DNA of 64,000 nucleotides, taken from NCBI RefSeq assembly GCF_900105835.1, contig NZ_LT629783.1:930001-994000 (forward strand). Reading direction: 5' to 3'. A program made the position numbers and the translations under genes. Each line of letters begins with the position of its first letter. Positions within the stretch are counted from its first letter, which is position 1. This DNA is from Pseudomonas fragi. GTDB taxonomy: Bacteria; Pseudomonadota; Gammaproteobacteria; Pseudomonadales; Pseudomonadaceae. The notes under the pieces are model-generated. The model made no database searches and was not told the DNA's origin. It saw only the letters and a program-made list of their open reading frames with translations. Below are positions 9,801 to 19,490 of the stretch, piece by piece.

Positions 9801-10526
9801 CTGATCAGCGCCCGTGCGGTGTTTGGTTTCTGGCCAGCCAATCAGGTCAACGATGACGACCTGGAGCTGTATGGCGACGACGGCCAACCTTTGGCCAAGC
9901 TGCATCACCTGCGCCAGCAGATCATCAAGACCGACGGCAAGCCGAACTTCTCCCTGGCTGACTTCGTTGCGCCAAAGGACAGCGGCGTGACCGACTATGT
10001 GGGTGGTTTTATCACCACCGCGGGGATCGGTGCCGAAGAAGTGGCCAAGGCTTACCAGGATGCCGGTGACGACTACAACTCGATCATGGTCAAGGCCCTG
10101 GCCGACCGTCTGGCCGAGGCCTGCGCCGAGTGGCTGCACCAGCAGGTGCGGACCCACTACTGGGGCTATGCCAAGGACGAGCAACTGGCCAACGAAGAGC
10201 TGATCAAGGAGCAATACAGCGGCATCCGCCCTGCTCCCGGCTACCCGGCGTGCCCGGATCACACCGAGAAGGCCACGCTGTTCAAGCTGCTTGATCCAGA
10301 AGCCGAAGAAATGCGCGCAGGCAAAAGCGGCGTGTTCCTCACCGAACACTACGCCATGTTCCCGGCGGCGGCAGTCAGCGGCTGGTACTTTGCCCACCCG
10401 CAAGCGCAGTACTTTGCAGTGGGCAAGGTCGACAAGGACCAGATCGACAGTTACACGGCACGCAAGGGCCAGGACCTGAGCGTGACCGAACGCTGGCTGG
10501 CACCAAACCTGGGCTACGACAACTGA
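6816..10526 (+). CDS. metH: Cobalamin-dependent methionine synthase MetH
   Basis: This 1236-residue modular enzyme moves a methyl group from methyltetrahydrofolate through cobalamin to homocysteine. All four modules are visible in order. The homocysteine domain carries zinc ligands C250 (GLNCALG) and C313/C314 (GGCCGTTP). A pteridine-binding domain begins near [13 protein letters not shown]. The cobalamin domain has axial H761 in [11 protein letters not shown]. The C-terminal SAM-dependent reactivation domain ends in LAPNLGYDN. The ATG at 6816 is chosen over one at 6795 because AGG sits seven bases before it and the conserved [11 protein letters not shown] start follows. Its B12 demand links it to the riboswitch operon 3 kb upstream. 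Confidence 0.98.
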   Translation: MSDRSARLQALQQALKERILILDGGMGTMIQSYRLEEHDYRGTRFADWPSDVKGNNDLLVLTRPDVIGSIEKAYLDAGADILETNTFNATQVSQADYGMQALAYELNVEGARLARKVADAKTLETPDKPRFVAGVLGPTSRTCSLSPDVNNPGYRNVTFDELVENYTEATKGLIEGGADLILIETIFDTLNAKAAIFAVQGVFEELGVELPIMISGTITDASGRTLSGQTTEAFWNSVAHAKPISVGLNCALGASELRPYLEELSNKASTYVSAHPNAGLPNEFGEYDELPAETAKVIEEFAQSGFLNIVGGCCGTTPGHIQAIANAVAGYAPRQIPDIPKACRLSGLEPFTIDRSSLFVNVGERTNITGSARFARLIREDNYTEALEVALQQVEAGAQIIDINMDEGMLDSKKAMVTFLNLIAGEPDISRVPIMIDSSKWEVIEAGLKCIQGKGIVNSISMKEGVEQFIHHAKLCKRYGAAVVVMAFDEAGQADTEARKKEICKRSYDILVNEVGFPPEDIIFDPNIFAVATGIEEHNNYAVDFINACAYIRDELPYALTSGGVSNVSFSFRGNNPVREAIHSVFLLYAIRNGLTMGIVNAGQLEIYDQIPAELRDAVEDVVLNRTPDATDNLLAIADKYKGDGSVKEAETEEWRSWDVNKRLEHALVKGITTHIVEDTEESRLSFKRPIEVIEGPLMSGMNIVGDLFGAGKMFLPQVVKSARVMKQAVAHLIPFIELEKGDKPEAKGKILMATVKGDVHDIGKNIVGVVLGCNGYDIVDLGVMVPAEKILQVAREQKCDIIGLSGLITPSLDEMVHVAREMQRQNFHLPLMIGGATTSKAHTAVKIEPKYQNDAVIYVTDASRAVGVATQLLSKELKPAFVEKTREEYVEVRERTANRSARTERLSYAASVAKKPQFDWASYQPVKPTFTGAKVLDNIDLKVLAEYIDWTPFFISWDLAGKFPRILTDEVVGEAATALYADAQEMLKKLIDEKLISARAVFGFWPANQVNDDDLELYGDDGQPLAKLHHLRQQIIKTDGKPNFSLADFVAPKDSGVTDYVGGFITTAGIGAEEVAKAYQDAGDDYNSIMVKALADRLAEACAEWLHQQVRTHYWGYAKDEQLANEELIKEQYSGIRPAPGYPACPDHTEKATLFKLLDPEAEEMRAGKSGVFLTEHYAMFPAAAVSGWYFAHPQAQYFAVGKVDKDQIDSYTARKGQDLSVTERWLAPNLGYDN

Positions 10527-10536
10527 TAGACACCCA

Positions 10537-10561
10537 GGGGGAGCGGGCTGCCCGCTCCCCC
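10537..10561. terminator. GC-rich hairpin between convergent metH and the NEL gene
   Basis: GGGGGAGCGGG-CTG-CCCGCTCCCCC is a perfect 11-bp stem in the 39-bp gap between two convergent stop codons. No T-tract follows on either strand, so it may be a weak or bidirectional terminator or a REP remnant. Confidence 0.5.
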
Positions 10562-10565
10562 ACCG

Positions 10566-13500
10566 TCAAGCCCCTTCAATACTGCTGATCGCCTGCTCTG
10601 TCAGGCGCTCACGCAGTTGCCGTTCCTCGCTTTTCTTCTCTTCGTCCAGATCGTTGATGTCTCTCTGATAGTCATCCCCAAGATCAGCATGGCGTTCTTC
10701 CAGGGCTTTGTGCTCCTGGGCAAAACGCTGTTCAAGCTCCACGAACGCCTGGGGGTACTGGCGTTTGAGATAACTCGTCCAGTAATCCTGCTCAAGCAAC
10801 TGCGCCATAAAAGCCGGGGAGCTTTCTGCTGCCTTGATTTTCAGGTAGGCGCTCTCGATATCCAGCGCGCTGACCTTGGCCGCATGCCTGTAATGCATGT
10901 CCTTGGGCTGTGATGGCAGATCCAGGCGCTTGCCCAGGCTGATGCGGTAGGCCAGGCGCACTTCGGCGATATCTGCGCCCCGGCGGTTCAAACAGGCCAT
11001 TTGGGCAATATCCTCCAACTGCCCCAGACGGAACAGACGCCTGGACAGGGCCAGCAATGCCGGGCCTTCCTGACCCGCCACTACCGACTTCAAAGCGTTG
11101 AATTCGTAGACCTTCACTTCCAGATCGCTGAACAGCAGGATGCGGCCATCACCACAGGTCACATCAGAACGCCCCATGACAAACAGTTCGTCGCATAGCC
11201 GGGTATCCGACGCCGCAGCCTGCAGCACATTCAATACCCGCTGGGTCAAGCCGGCCCGGTCCTGGATAAAGTCCTGGGTAAATTGCAACTGGTCAAGCAG
11301 GTAGAACAGCCCCCTGCCCTCACTGCGTGCCCACAAGCCATCCCAGATGCCATGCAGGGGCGAGTCCTGGGCCACGCCCTGCAACCAGCGGGCCTTCTGC
11401 TGCGCCACTTGTGCCGGGCTCAAGTCATCAAGATGGTCCAGGTTCTCATCACCGACAGGGGCAGGGCCCTGCTCATTGTCACTGTCGGAACTGTTGTCGG
11501 TGTAGGCCAGCCCGTCGTCGATGTCTTCAGGAGACAAGCCCATGTCGTTGCCTGAAAAGTCGATGTAGTCGCGCAAGGTTTCATACCCTGCGGCCGAAAG
11601 CGGATTATTGGACAGATCGGTGTGCGCCATAAGCCCGTCGTTGTCACCTTCAAACAACTCCACCGGAATATTCTCGATCTGGTTGCCGCTCAGGTTGAGG
11701 GTCGTCAGCGTGGGGGTAGTGAGCGCCCGGGTTGGCCAGCGCACCAGGCGATTGCCTTGCAGGTTCAGGGTTTGCAACTGGTTCATGCCGCTCAGGTCGA
11801 AGCTGGCAAGCCGGTTGTAGCTCAGGTCCAGCCACTGCAGATGGGCCAGGGAGCGCAACGGGCCGTAACTGTCCTCGGCCTGCAAATGGTTGCGCGAGGC
11901 TTCCAGCCGCGACAGGTTCTGCAAGGAACCCAGCCCCTCCGGCAAGCGGCTCAGCTGGTTGTTGTTCAGGTGCAGGCTGCGCAAGGCCGGAAACTCGCAA
12001 ATAAAGGCTTGAGTACCGCGGGAAGTGATGCGTACGCCACTGAGGTTGAGGGTGGTGACATGCTCCTGGGCGACGCTCAGGGCCGGTATGTCCCCCAGGC
12101 ACAGATCGGAAAAGTCCAGGGTCTGGCCCTCCTCGCCCCTGGCGGCGGTCACCCCCTGGCGCCAGCTCCCCATAAGCCGGTCAGCCGCGCGCCGACGGTC
12201 GACGGCACTGACCCAGCGTCCGCCTTCCCGGTGCCCCGGGGTGTTGATCCAGTCATTGAGGCGCTGGACCAGCACCTGGTGCTGGCGATGCAATTCGCCA
12301 AGCCGCGCGTCAATATCCAGTACCGCCATACCCTCTGCCTGCCACCGATCCAGACAGGCCACCGCGTCCTGCAGGCTCAGGTCCGGGTTGACCTGCTGCA
12401 GCAAGGCGGTACGACTGGATGAGGGGTTGCCCGGTTCAAACACAGGTGCAGGCCCGGGCACCACTTCATCCGGGCTGAATACTGGCCCGTCGGCCAGCAG
12501 CAGGTCTGGCTGGTCGTTCACCAGTACGGGGAAATACTCCGGGCTGCCGCCGGTCCTGCCGGCAGCCAGCAACCCGGTTGCAATATTGCTAACCCTGTCA
12601 CGCCCTGTGCGCCGAGCATAAGTGAGCAAGTCCGCGCAGCTTTGCGCAGTCAGGCTGCAACCGTTGAGTCGCGTGCCCTGCAGCAACCCGTCATGACCAC
12701 TGAGCAGGGCATCGGGCACGGTCCTGATGGCGCTGCTGCTCAGGTCCAGCTGGCGCAGGCGTGGCAACTCCAGCACCCCGGCCGGCCAGCTCTTGATACC
12801 CGTATGGCTGAGGTCAAGGGACTCCAGTCGGGTCATGGTGCTGACGTCCAGAACCGTGACCCGATTGCCCTGCAGGTTCAGACGCTCCAGCCGGGTCAAC
12901 CCGTTCAGGCGGGTTTGCACCGCCGGGGTGATGATCAATTCGTTATGGGCCAGATTCAGGCCGGTCAGCTGGTGCATTTCACCCAAGGCCTGTGGCAACG
13001 TGTCCAGGCCGTTGCGACTCAGGTTCAACTCGCGCACATGCTCGAACGAAACCAGGAAGCGCTCCAGCAACTCCAGCCCAAGGCCCAGTTCGCTCAAGTT
13101 GAGGCTGTGGACATGGGCAAAGGCCGCCTGGCCCGGCAACACTGGCAGATCACTTATCGGGTCACCCGCCAGATCCAGCGTCTGCGCGCCGGGTGTAGCT
13201 CGCCACGACGGCCCGGCTGCGGATTCTTCCAACCCCAGCCGTGGCTCTATGCCAGCACGCCAGCAACGCAGAAACCTTTCTCCCGCCTGACGGCGAAACA
13301 GCGTGTCGGCGCTGGCCGGTTCACTCTCGATCCAGGCATTGATGCCATCGGTGAGGGCCTGATGCTCCGCCTGCAAGCCATTGACCCGTTCCAGCAGGCG
13401 GGCGACAGCGTTTTCGTCCTGGCCCAGACTGGCCATGAGCGAACGTGCAAACTGGCGGTCCCGGGGCAGGAAGCGGGTCAGGCAGCCGGAGCAGTAAGCG

Positions 13501-16500
13501 CTGGACCACATGTGCAGGTCCACCCCAGTGGCAGGGTTTTCACGCAGGTACTCACAGGCCTTCATCGCGGTGCGCGCTTCAATCCCGGACCAGTCCAGCA
13601 ACAGGCCCCGCCAGAGCCTTGGATGGCCGGCAAACAACTCGTCGGGCAAGGTCTTGAGTGAAGTACCAAACAGGTCCAGGGATTCGAGGTGGGCCAGTTC
13701 CAGCACCCCGGCCGGCCAGTGTTCCAGCCGGCCACTGACGCGCAGCAGGCGCAGTTGCGGCCAGCCACTTGCATCCAGGGTACCCACAGTGCCTTTGAGG
13801 GTCAGGGATTCGAGCCGGGCCAAGCCCTCCAGGCGCGCCAGAAATGCCCTGGGAAACCCCTGCCAACTGGCCTCCAGCGACAGTTGCGTAACAGCGGGCA
13901 ACTGCGTCAATGCATCGGCCACGGCCGGCATCTGCCCCTGCTCCATGCTCAGCTCCAAGCTGCGCACAGCACCAAAGCGCTTGACCAGAACGCCATCGGG
14001 CTCGCTCAGCAACAGGTCGGCGCTGAGCTTCAAGGTCCTGACATGGGAAAAATCAGCTTCCAGCACCGGAAAATCACCTGCGGCGCTCAAGTCAAACCCG
14101 AGATCAAGATAGGCAAAAGGCTGCTCGCTGCGCTGCAACCCTTGCCGCCAGCATGTGACCAGGCGGTCAGCGGTCAGGCGCCGTACCCGCTGATTCAAAG
14201 GCCCGTTAGCTCCCGATGCCCAGTTCTCCAAGGTGGCACGCAGGGCATCCAGCTCCCGCTGGCGGGCGGCGAGAAAATCGAAGATCTGCCGGTCTGTCTG
14301 TGCGCTCGCCATGTGCTCGCGCACAAAGGCTTCGGCCTGCTCGTCGCTCAGGTTGGGGTAAATATCGCGCACCCTGCTGATCAAGGAAGGGTTGACCTCC
14401 GCCCCTGCCCCGCGGCCCGACAAGGCATAGCCTACCTTGCCATTGAGCCGTTGCCAGCCGGGCCTTGCGCGTATCGGTCGCATATGCAGTGCGCCCGCCA
14501 TCTCATTGCGATGGGACGTGGCATAAGCAGCCATTGCTTCGTCCTGCGCTGTGCCCTGCAGGCCGCTTGCATGCAGCCTTGCCTCGATGGCCAGGCGCTC
14601 GCTGTCAACAGTTGCCAGCTCCGGCACATACAGCCCGGCCAGTGCCCGGTTCAGGCGCCCTTGCTGGGCGTAATACCGCGCCAGATCGTCCAGTTCCCTG
14701 GAGCCCTGGCCTGTCAGGCGCAGGCGCGCCAGGTCACTGGCTGCGGCATACCCGAGGACTTCCCGGGCAGCATTCCCGGTCAGCATCGGGAAGCGGCGAC
14801 GCAGCCGCTCAAGATCCGGCCCGCCGCTGTCAACAGCCGCGCCCCGAGCACCGTTGGCACGCCCGCCCGGCTCCCGTGCGGCCCTGAACTGCGCCAGGGT
14901 GTCCTGCAACAATGCCGGCACCGGCAGGCCGTCCATATGCACCCTGCGCAATTCCTCATCCGTTACCCCGCTCACATCGCCAATCTGCACCAGTACCTGG
15001 TCATCAAAGAAGCGGGTTTCGTGCCCAAGCCGCCGCAGCAGGGTCAAGCGCTGCCACTGCAAGGGTTGCTCATGGCTATGGCGCCAGGCGCCCGCATGGT
15101 TGTGCTTGAGCAGTGGCTGGTAGGCGCTGTTGTCGCCGGGGTGCCTGACCCTCCAGGCATCGAGCTTCGGATCGTAGACCTGTTCGTAGAAGTGCCGGTC
15201 TATCCGCACATAGGTTTTGCCCTCCAGCCGATACTGGCCCAAGGCATTGGGCTCAACCTGCGGGTCGAACGACTCGGCGCACCGATAGGGCTCAAGTTCA
15301 GGGCGCCACAGGCGTGTTTGCCCGTCAGGCAAGACGATCGGTACAAGCCCCTCGCCCCAGCGCGCCGTTGCCTTCGCCAACCGGCCGCCGATAACGTGGC
15401 CGGCGGCCCCCGTCACACCGGTGACGGCGATATTCAGGGCAATGGACTCCATATGGGACCAGGCCTGCTGCACATCGCCCACATTCCATGCTTCGATGCC
15501 GTGGCAGACATCCATGCCCATCTGCAGTGCAATTACGGCCATCATCACCTCCCCGGCCCCCGGGATAAAAAACGCCGCCACATTCAGGGTATCCAGACCG
15601 ATGCCCAGGTAGTACTCCAGGCGCTCCTGCAGCAACTTGCTGTCGGCATCGGCCGTGGGCACCGCCAGCACGCGGGCATTGGCCTTGAGCCGGTCCAGGT
15701 GCTGGTGGTTGAGGGTCGTGAACAGCTCATGGGCTGGGGTATCAATGCCGACCAGCGCCAACTTGAGATCAACTTCGTCTACATACACCGGCGGCACCTG
15801 GCCGGCAGGGTCTGGTCTGGTCTGGTACAAATGCTGATTGAGCCGCGCCATAAAAGCCCCGGCGCTGCCCTGGGGTAGCAGGCTGGCGATCAGTTGCCGA
15901 CAGCCCGGATCGCGCAGGTTCAGTCCCAGCTCATACTGGAACGCCTCGAATGACGGGTACTCCTTGAGGGGGGTCACAAGAGCCCCCGGGATATAGACCA
16001 CCACCGGCTCCATGTCCGGCTTTTTCATGACGGGTACGCCATCAAGGCCGGTATGCCCCCACTCCAGTACCGGCCAGCGGGACCGGTACGGACCGATGAC
16101 CAGCACCTCATCCAGGGTCATGCCATAGATCTGGAGACGGTTGAACGCCACGGGCTTGCCATAAAGCTGCGGGTCCCGCTGACGTTGCAGCAGGGCCATG
16201 ACCATTGCATGGGCTGCCTGGCTGACATGGCCCTGGATCAGCGCCGTATGCAGGCGAACTGCAAGTAGCTCGATCTGCGCCCGGATCATCAGGGACCGCA
16301 CGGCTGGAGGGTCGAACACCTCATTCAAATGCGCCTGGTACTGCTCGCCCAGGTCCAGCGCTCTGCAGATTTGTGAGAACACCTGGGGGCTCATGGGCAA
16401 GGTTTGCTGATAACTGAAACCGGCCACGGGGTTCAGGTTGTCCAGTTCCTGCTTGACCTTGTCCACCGGCCAGGACGAACCGTGGACTAGGGTATCGGCG

Positions 16501-17039
16501 AGCATGGCGGGGTAATCGGGACCGGTTTGCGGCACAAAGCGTTCGACGGGCAATGCCCCCGGCGGTGCCAGCGCACTGACCTGCCCGGCCACCCGCTGAT
16601 TGAAGTCTTCGTTACCCTCGAAGTTCGACAATGCCGCCTGCAGCAGGGTCTGTTGCTGTACTGGTCGGTTACGGCGCAGATAAAACAGGCGGTCACTGTT
16701 GATGTCCATTGCCCGGCCCTGGCCCTGATGGCTCTGCAGGGCCTCCTGCAAGCGCGGCTCGGCAAACTGGGTGATGCCCTGCAGATGCCCGAGCGCCAGA
16801 GCCAGCGCCTGATTGGCGGCGCGACTGCGCAGCTGGCTGACCAACAAGGCCTGGATCTGCCATGACGGGGCGCGGGCGAAACGGTTGTCGATATCCACCG
16901 GCTCGGTGTAGCCCGGGAACAGCCCCGGCTTCAGGCGCTTGATATCGTCCGCCACAGTGTGTTTGACCCAGGCGGGCATTTTATTGCTGATAAAGGTGTC
17001 GTACGGCCCTGACTCTGCCGGGGAGTGCAAACTGTCCAT
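10566..17039 (-). CDS. Giant LRR protein with C-terminal NEL-type E3 ubiquitin ligase domain
   Basis: A 2157-residue protein of the Pseudomonas dermonecrotic-toxin-like/NEL group. About 900 N-terminal residues contain a hydrophobic patch near residues 480-510 (YYLGIGLDTLNVAAFFIPGAGEVMM). Three similar cassettes follow. Each opens with a helix ending in [CS]WR.G (near residues 963, 1259 and 1625) and continues into leucine-rich repeats (LxxLxLSxNxLxxLP). An acidic linker (DNSSDSDNEQ) leads to the NEL domain, where C1962-G-D1964 fits the catalytic CxD motif of IpaH/SspH ligases. A coiled-coil-like charged tail ends the protein. AGAGG precedes the ATG. NEL enzymes ubiquitinate eukaryotic targets; no secretion genes are nearby, so the host and export route are unknown. 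Confidence 0.8.
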   Translation of the reverse strand: MDSLHSPAESGPYDTFISNKMPAWVKHTVADDIKRLKPGLFPGYTEPVDIDNRFARAPSWQIQALLVSQLRSRAANQALALALGHLQGITQFAEPRLQEALQSHQGQGRAMDINSDRLFYLRRNRPVQQQTLLQAALSNFEGNEDFNQRVAGQVSALAPPGALPVERFVPQTGPDYPAMLADTLVHGSSWPVDKVKQELDNLNPVAGFSYQQTLPMSPQVFSQICRALDLGEQYQAHLNEVFDPPAVRSLMIRAQIELLAVRLHTALIQGHVSQAAHAMVMALLQRQRDPQLYGKPVAFNRLQIYGMTLDEVLVIGPYRSRWPVLEWGHTGLDGVPVMKKPDMEPVVVYIPGALVTPLKEYPSFEAFQYELGLNLRDPGCRQLIASLLPQGSAGAFMARLNQHLYQTRPDPAGQVPPVYVDEVDLKLALVGIDTPAHELFTTLNHQHLDRLKANARVLAVPTADADSKLLQERLEYYLGIGLDTLNVAAFFIPGAGEVMMAVIALQMGMDVCHGIEAWNVGDVQQAWSHMESIALNIAVTGVTGAAGHVIGGRLAKATARWGEGLVPIVLPDGQTRLWRPELEPYRCAESFDPQVEPNALGQYRLEGKTYVRIDRHFYEQVYDPKLDAWRVRHPGDNSAYQPLLKHNHAGAWRHSHEQPLQWQRLTLLRRLGHETRFFDDQVLVQIGDVSGVTDEELRRVHMDGLPVPALLQDTLAQFRAAREPGGRANGARGAAVDSGGPDLERLRRRFPMLTGNAAREVLGYAAASDLARLRLTGQGSRELDDLARYYAQQGRLNRALAGLYVPELATVDSERLAIEARLHASGLQGTAQDEAMAAYATSHRNEMAGALHMRPIRARPGWQRLNGKVGYALSGRGAGAEVNPSLISRVRDIYPNLSDEQAEAFVREHMASAQTDRQIFDFLAARQRELDALRATLENWASGANGPLNQRVRRLTADRLVTCWRQGLQRSEQPFAYLDLGFDLSAAGDFPVLEADFSHVRTLKLSADLLLSEPDGVLVKRFGAVRSLELSMEQGQMPAVADALTQLPAVTQLSLEASWQGFPRAFLARLEGLARLESLTLKGTVGTLDASGWPQLRLLRVSGRLEHWPAGVLELAHLESLDLFGTSLKTLPDELFAGHPRLWRGLLLDWSGIEARTAMKACEYLRENPATGVDLHMWSSAYCSGCLTRFLPRDRQFARSLMASLGQDENAVARLLERVNGLQAEHQALTDGINAWIESEPASADTLFRRQAGERFLRCWRAGIEPRLGLEESAAGPSWRATPGAQTLDLAGDPISDLPVLPGQAAFAHVHSLNLSELGLGLELLERFLVSFEHVRELNLSRNGLDTLPQALGEMHQLTGLNLAHNELIITPAVQTRLNGLTRLERLNLQGNRVTVLDVSTMTRLESLDLSHTGIKSWPAGVLELPRLRQLDLSSSAIRTVPDALLSGHDGLLQGTRLNGCSLTAQSCADLLTYARRTGRDRVSNIATGLLAAGRTGGSPEYFPVLVNDQPDLLLADGPVFSPDEVVPGPAPVFEPGNPSSSRTALLQQVNPDLSLQDAVACLDRWQAEGMAVLDIDARLGELHRQHQVLVQRLNDWINTPGHREGGRWVSAVDRRRAADRLMGSWRQGVTAARGEEGQTLDFSDLCLGDIPALSVAQEHVTTLNLSGVRITSRGTQAFICEFPALRSLHLNNNQLSRLPEGLGSLQNLSRLEASRNHLQAEDSYGPLRSLAHLQWLDLSYNRLASFDLSGMNQLQTLNLQGNRLVRWPTRALTTPTLTTLNLSGNQIENIPVELFEGDNDGLMAHTDLSNNPLSAAGYETLRDYIDFSGNDMGLSPEDIDDGLAYTDNSSDSDNEQGPAPVGDENLDHLDDLSPAQVAQQKARWLQGVAQDSPLHGIWDGLWARSEGRGLFYLLDQLQFTQDFIQDRAGLTQRVLNVLQAAASDTRLCDELFVMGRSDVTCGDGRILLFSDLEVKVYEFNALKSVVAGQEGPALLALSRRLFRLGQLEDIAQMACLNRRGADIAEVRLAYRISLGKRLDLPSQPKDMHYRHAAKVSALDIESAYLKIKAAESSPAFMAQLLEQDYWTSYLKRQYPQAFVELEQRFAQEHKALEERHADLGDDYQRDINDLDEEKKSEERQLRERLTEQAISSIEGA

Positions 17040-17182
17040 GGGATGCCTCTGGCTGAAAACCCGTTTGAATGAGTCGCCAGTACAACCAACACGGCATCGC
17101 CAAAGGTGGTAAATATTTATGCAGGAGAAAATTGACTAAGCTCAGGGATATCGCCGCTTCACCTCAGACAGTCGAGGCACTT

Positions 17183-17401
17183 ATGGACGATCCTGCCGAC
17201 AACAAGCCACCTACCCTGTGGCAAGTGCTGCACAGCGTAATGGCCGCCGCCTTTGGCGTACAAAGCGCCAAAAACCGGGCACGCGACTTTACCCACGGCA
17301 AACCCGCCCATTTCCTGGTGCTGGGCTTACTTTTTACAGCGGTATTTGCCCTGACCCTGTACGGGATCGTCACCCTGGTGCTGCATCTGGCAGGGCTCTA
17401 G
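17183..17401 (+). CDS. DUF2970 small membrane protein
   Basis: A 72-residue protein. Its N-terminal amphipathic part, PTLWQVLHSVMAAAFGVQS, and one C-terminal membrane helix (about residues 45-70, FLVLGLLFTAVFALTLYGIVTLVLHL) match the DUF2970 family of proteobacteria, whose function is unknown. The ATG at 17183 has GAGG at an ideal distance; a longer in-frame start at 17069 lacks support. It is divergent from the giant NEL gene and lies upstream of cysI in the same direction, though a REP-like half copy and a minus-strand small gene separate them. Confidence 0.75.
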   Translation: MDDPADNKPPTLWQVLHSVMAAAFGVQSAKNRARDFTHGKPAHFLVLGLLFTAVFALTLYGIVTLVLHLAGL

Positions 17402-17413
17402 CACGGGCTTGTG

Positions 17414-17439
17414 GTGGGAGCGGGTTTGCTCGCCCCCAC
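17414..17439. repeat. Solitary REP half-element
   Basis: GTGGGAGCGGGTTTGCTCGC followed by CCCCAC is a single degenerate copy of the REP unit found as pairs elsewhere in the window. It can fold on itself and could end the DUF2970 transcript. Confidence 0.6.
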
Positions 17440-17476
17440 AAAGGAGCCTTGAAAACCGGCTGATTTTACCCGCCAG

Positions 17477-17590
17477 TTACTGGTGGCTGACCCAGAACAC
17501 GGCTGTCGCCACCACCAGCACAATCAGGAAGAAAATCGCCCAGGCATCGACCTTGCTGTCGCTTTTACGGACTTTCACGGGAGTACTCAT
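17477..17590 (-). CDS. 37-residue single-pass membrane protein
   Basis: A very short gene with good coding features. AGAGG stands eight bases before the ATG at 17590 and the stop is TAA. The product starts MSTPVKVRKSDSKVDAW, then has a hydrophobic helix AIFFLIVLVVATAVFWVSH and ends in Q. The charged N-terminus followed by one helix is typical of small inner-membrane proteins. I do not recognise the family. It is divergent from cysI, whose promoter must lie in the roughly 240 bp between them. Confidence 0.6.
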   Translation of the reverse strand: MSTPVKVRKSDSKVDAWAIFFLIVLVVATAVFWVSHQ

Positions 17591-17831
17591 CGCATCGCCT
17601 CTTTTCGGTTTTATGGGTGATTGCTTGAAGACTTCAACTGAGTTAAGTCCAGCCATGCCCTTCCCACAAGTAAGGGATTGAGAATCAACCGCTTATAGTC
17701 GTTTTGGTTCTTTGCATATGCTTAAACATCACTTTTGCGCATAACTACAAACTGGTATCGTGCCCCGCTCCTTGGGGAGTGCGCGGCCGTGCGCGCAGAT
17801 AAGCTGTTAGCAGCCTGAGAACAGGACCTAT

Positions 17832-19490
17832 ATGTACGTATATGACGAGTACGATCAGCAGATCATCGAGGACCGCGTCAAGCAGTTCCGGGATCAGACC
17901 CGACGCTATCTGGCAGGTGAGCTGAGCGAAGAAGAGTTCCGCCCCCTGCGCCTGCAAAATGGCCTTTATGTTCAACGCTTTGCCCCAATGCTGCGGGTCG
18001 CCGTGCCGTATGGCCAGCTGACCTCGCGTCAGGCGCGAATGATGGCCAAGATCGCTCGCGATTATGACAAGGGCTATGCCCACATCAGTACCCGCCAGAA
18101 CGTGCAGTTCAACTGGCCTGCGCTGGAAGACATCCCGGATATCCTGGAAGAGCTGGCCACCGTGCAGATGCACGCCATTCAGACCAGCGGCAACTGCCTG
18201 CGCAACGTCACCACCGACCAGTTTGCCGGTGTGGCTGCCGATGAGCTGATCGATTCGCGCCCTTGGTGCGAAATCGTGCGTCAATGGACGACCTTCCACC
18301 CGGAATTCGCCTACCTGCCACGCAAATTCAAGATCGCCATCAACGGCTCGACATCCGACCGTGCCGCCATTGAAGTGCATGACATCGGCCTGGAGCCTGT
18401 GCTCAACGACGCCGGCGAAGTAGGCTTCCGTGTACTGGTCGGTGGTGGCCTGGGCCGTACCCCGGTGATCGGTGCCTTCATCAATGAATTCCTGCCGTGG
18501 CAAGACCTGCTCAGTTACCTCGAAGCCATTCTGCGTGTGTACAACCGCTATGGCCGTCGTGACAACAAGTACAAGGCGCGGATCAAGATTCTGGTCAAGG
18601 CCCTCACGCCTGAAGTGTTCGCCGAGCGCGTCGAAGCGGAAATGGTCCACCTGCGCGGAGGTTCCAACACCCTGACCGAAGCCGAAGTGCAGCGTATCGC
18701 CAAGCACTTCGTCGACCCTGACTACAAGGCCCTGCCTGACTTCGGCGCCGAACTGGCCGAGCTCGACAAGCAGCACCCGGGCTTTGCCCGCTGGCGCGTG
18801 CGCAACACCCTGGCCCACAAAAAGCCGGGCTATGTCGCCGTTACCCTGTCGCTCAAGCCTACAGGTGTTGCGCCGGGCGACGTGACTGACAAGCAGTGGG
18901 ATGCCATTGCCGATATGGCCGACCGCTACAGCTTTGGCCAGCTGCGCACCTCCCACGAGCAGAACATCATCCTGGCCGATGTTGAAGAAAGCCAACTGTT
19001 CACCATGTGGGGCGAGTTGCGTGAAAACGGCTTCGCCACACCGAACATCGGCTTGCTGACTGACATGATCTGCTGCCCGGGCGGTGATTTCTGCTCCCTG
19101 GCCAACGCCAAGTCAATTCCCATTGCCGAGTCGATCCAGCGCCGCTTTGAAAACCTGGATTACCTGTTCGACATTGGCGAACTGGACCTGAACATTTCCG
19201 GTTGCATGAACGCCTGTGGTCACCACCACGTCGGTCATATCGGGATTCTGGGCGTTGACAAAAAAGGCGCCGAGTTCTACCAGGTGTCCCTGGGTGGCAG
19301 CGCCAGCCGTGATGCCAGCCTGGGCAAAATCCTTGGCCCGTCGTTCGCCCAGGACGCCATGCCGGATGTGATTGAAAAGCTGATCGACGTGTATGTTGAA
19401 AAACGTACCGAAGACGAGCGTTTTATCGATACCTACCAGCGTATCGGCATCGACCCTTTCAAGGAGCGCGTCTATGCAGCGAATAATTAA
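17832..19490 (+). CDS. cysI: Sulfite reductase hemoprotein (CysI)
   Basis: A 552-residue sirohaem/[4Fe-4S] enzyme that reduces sulfite to sulfide in assimilatory sulfur metabolism. The cluster and sirohaem-bridging cysteines are C415-X5-C421 (CCPGGDFC) and C458-X3-C462 (GCMNACGHHH), the invariant family pattern. The N-terminal ferredoxin-like half includes HISTRQNVQFNW and TSGNCLRNVTTD. No flavoprotein cysJ partner is adjacent; pseudomonad enzymes of this type are thought to use ferredoxin or another donor. Overlap with the following DUF934 gene shows co-translation. The approximately 240-bp AT-rich leader could hold CysB sites but I cannot assign one. Confidence 0.95.
   Translation: MYVYDEYDQQIIEDRVKQFRDQTRRYLAGELSEEEFRPLRLQNGLYVQRFAPMLRVAVPYGQLTSRQARMMAKIARDYDKGYAHISTRQNVQFNWPALEDIPDILEELATVQMHAIQTSGNCLRNVTTDQFAGVAADELIDSRPWCEIVRQWTTFHPEFAYLPRKFKIAINGSTSDRAAIEVHDIGLEPVLNDAGEVGFRVLVGGGLGRTPVIGAFINEFLPWQDLLSYLEAILRVYNRYGRRDNKYKARIKILVKALTPEVFAERVEAEMVHLRGGSNTLTEAEVQRIAKHFVDPDYKALPDFGAELAELDKQHPGFARWRVRNTLAHKKPGYVAVTLSLKPTGVAPGDVTDKQWDAIADMADRYSFGQLRTSHEQNIILADVEESQLFTMWGELRENGFATPNIGLLTDMICCPGGDFCSLANAKSIPIAESIQRRFENLDYLFDIGELDLNISGCMNACGHHHVGHIGILGVDKKGAEFYQVSLGGSASRDASLGKILGPSFAQDAMPDVIEKLIDVYVEKRTEDERFIDTYQRIGIDPFKERVYAANN

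Noticed and set aside
7131..10403. A 1090-codon open frame on the minus strand, antisense to metH
   Set aside because: It lies wholly inside metH, which has every catalytic motif. High GC at third positions leaves the opposite strand open; the translation is low-complexity Gly/Val/His/Asp-rich with no domain.
13689..15878. A 729-codon plus-strand frame inside the giant NEL gene, plus others at 11622-12422 and 12642-13661
   Set aside because: Their compositions (Gln/Arg/Pro/His-rich) are those of antisense shadows, and they have no ribosome-binding sites or motifs.
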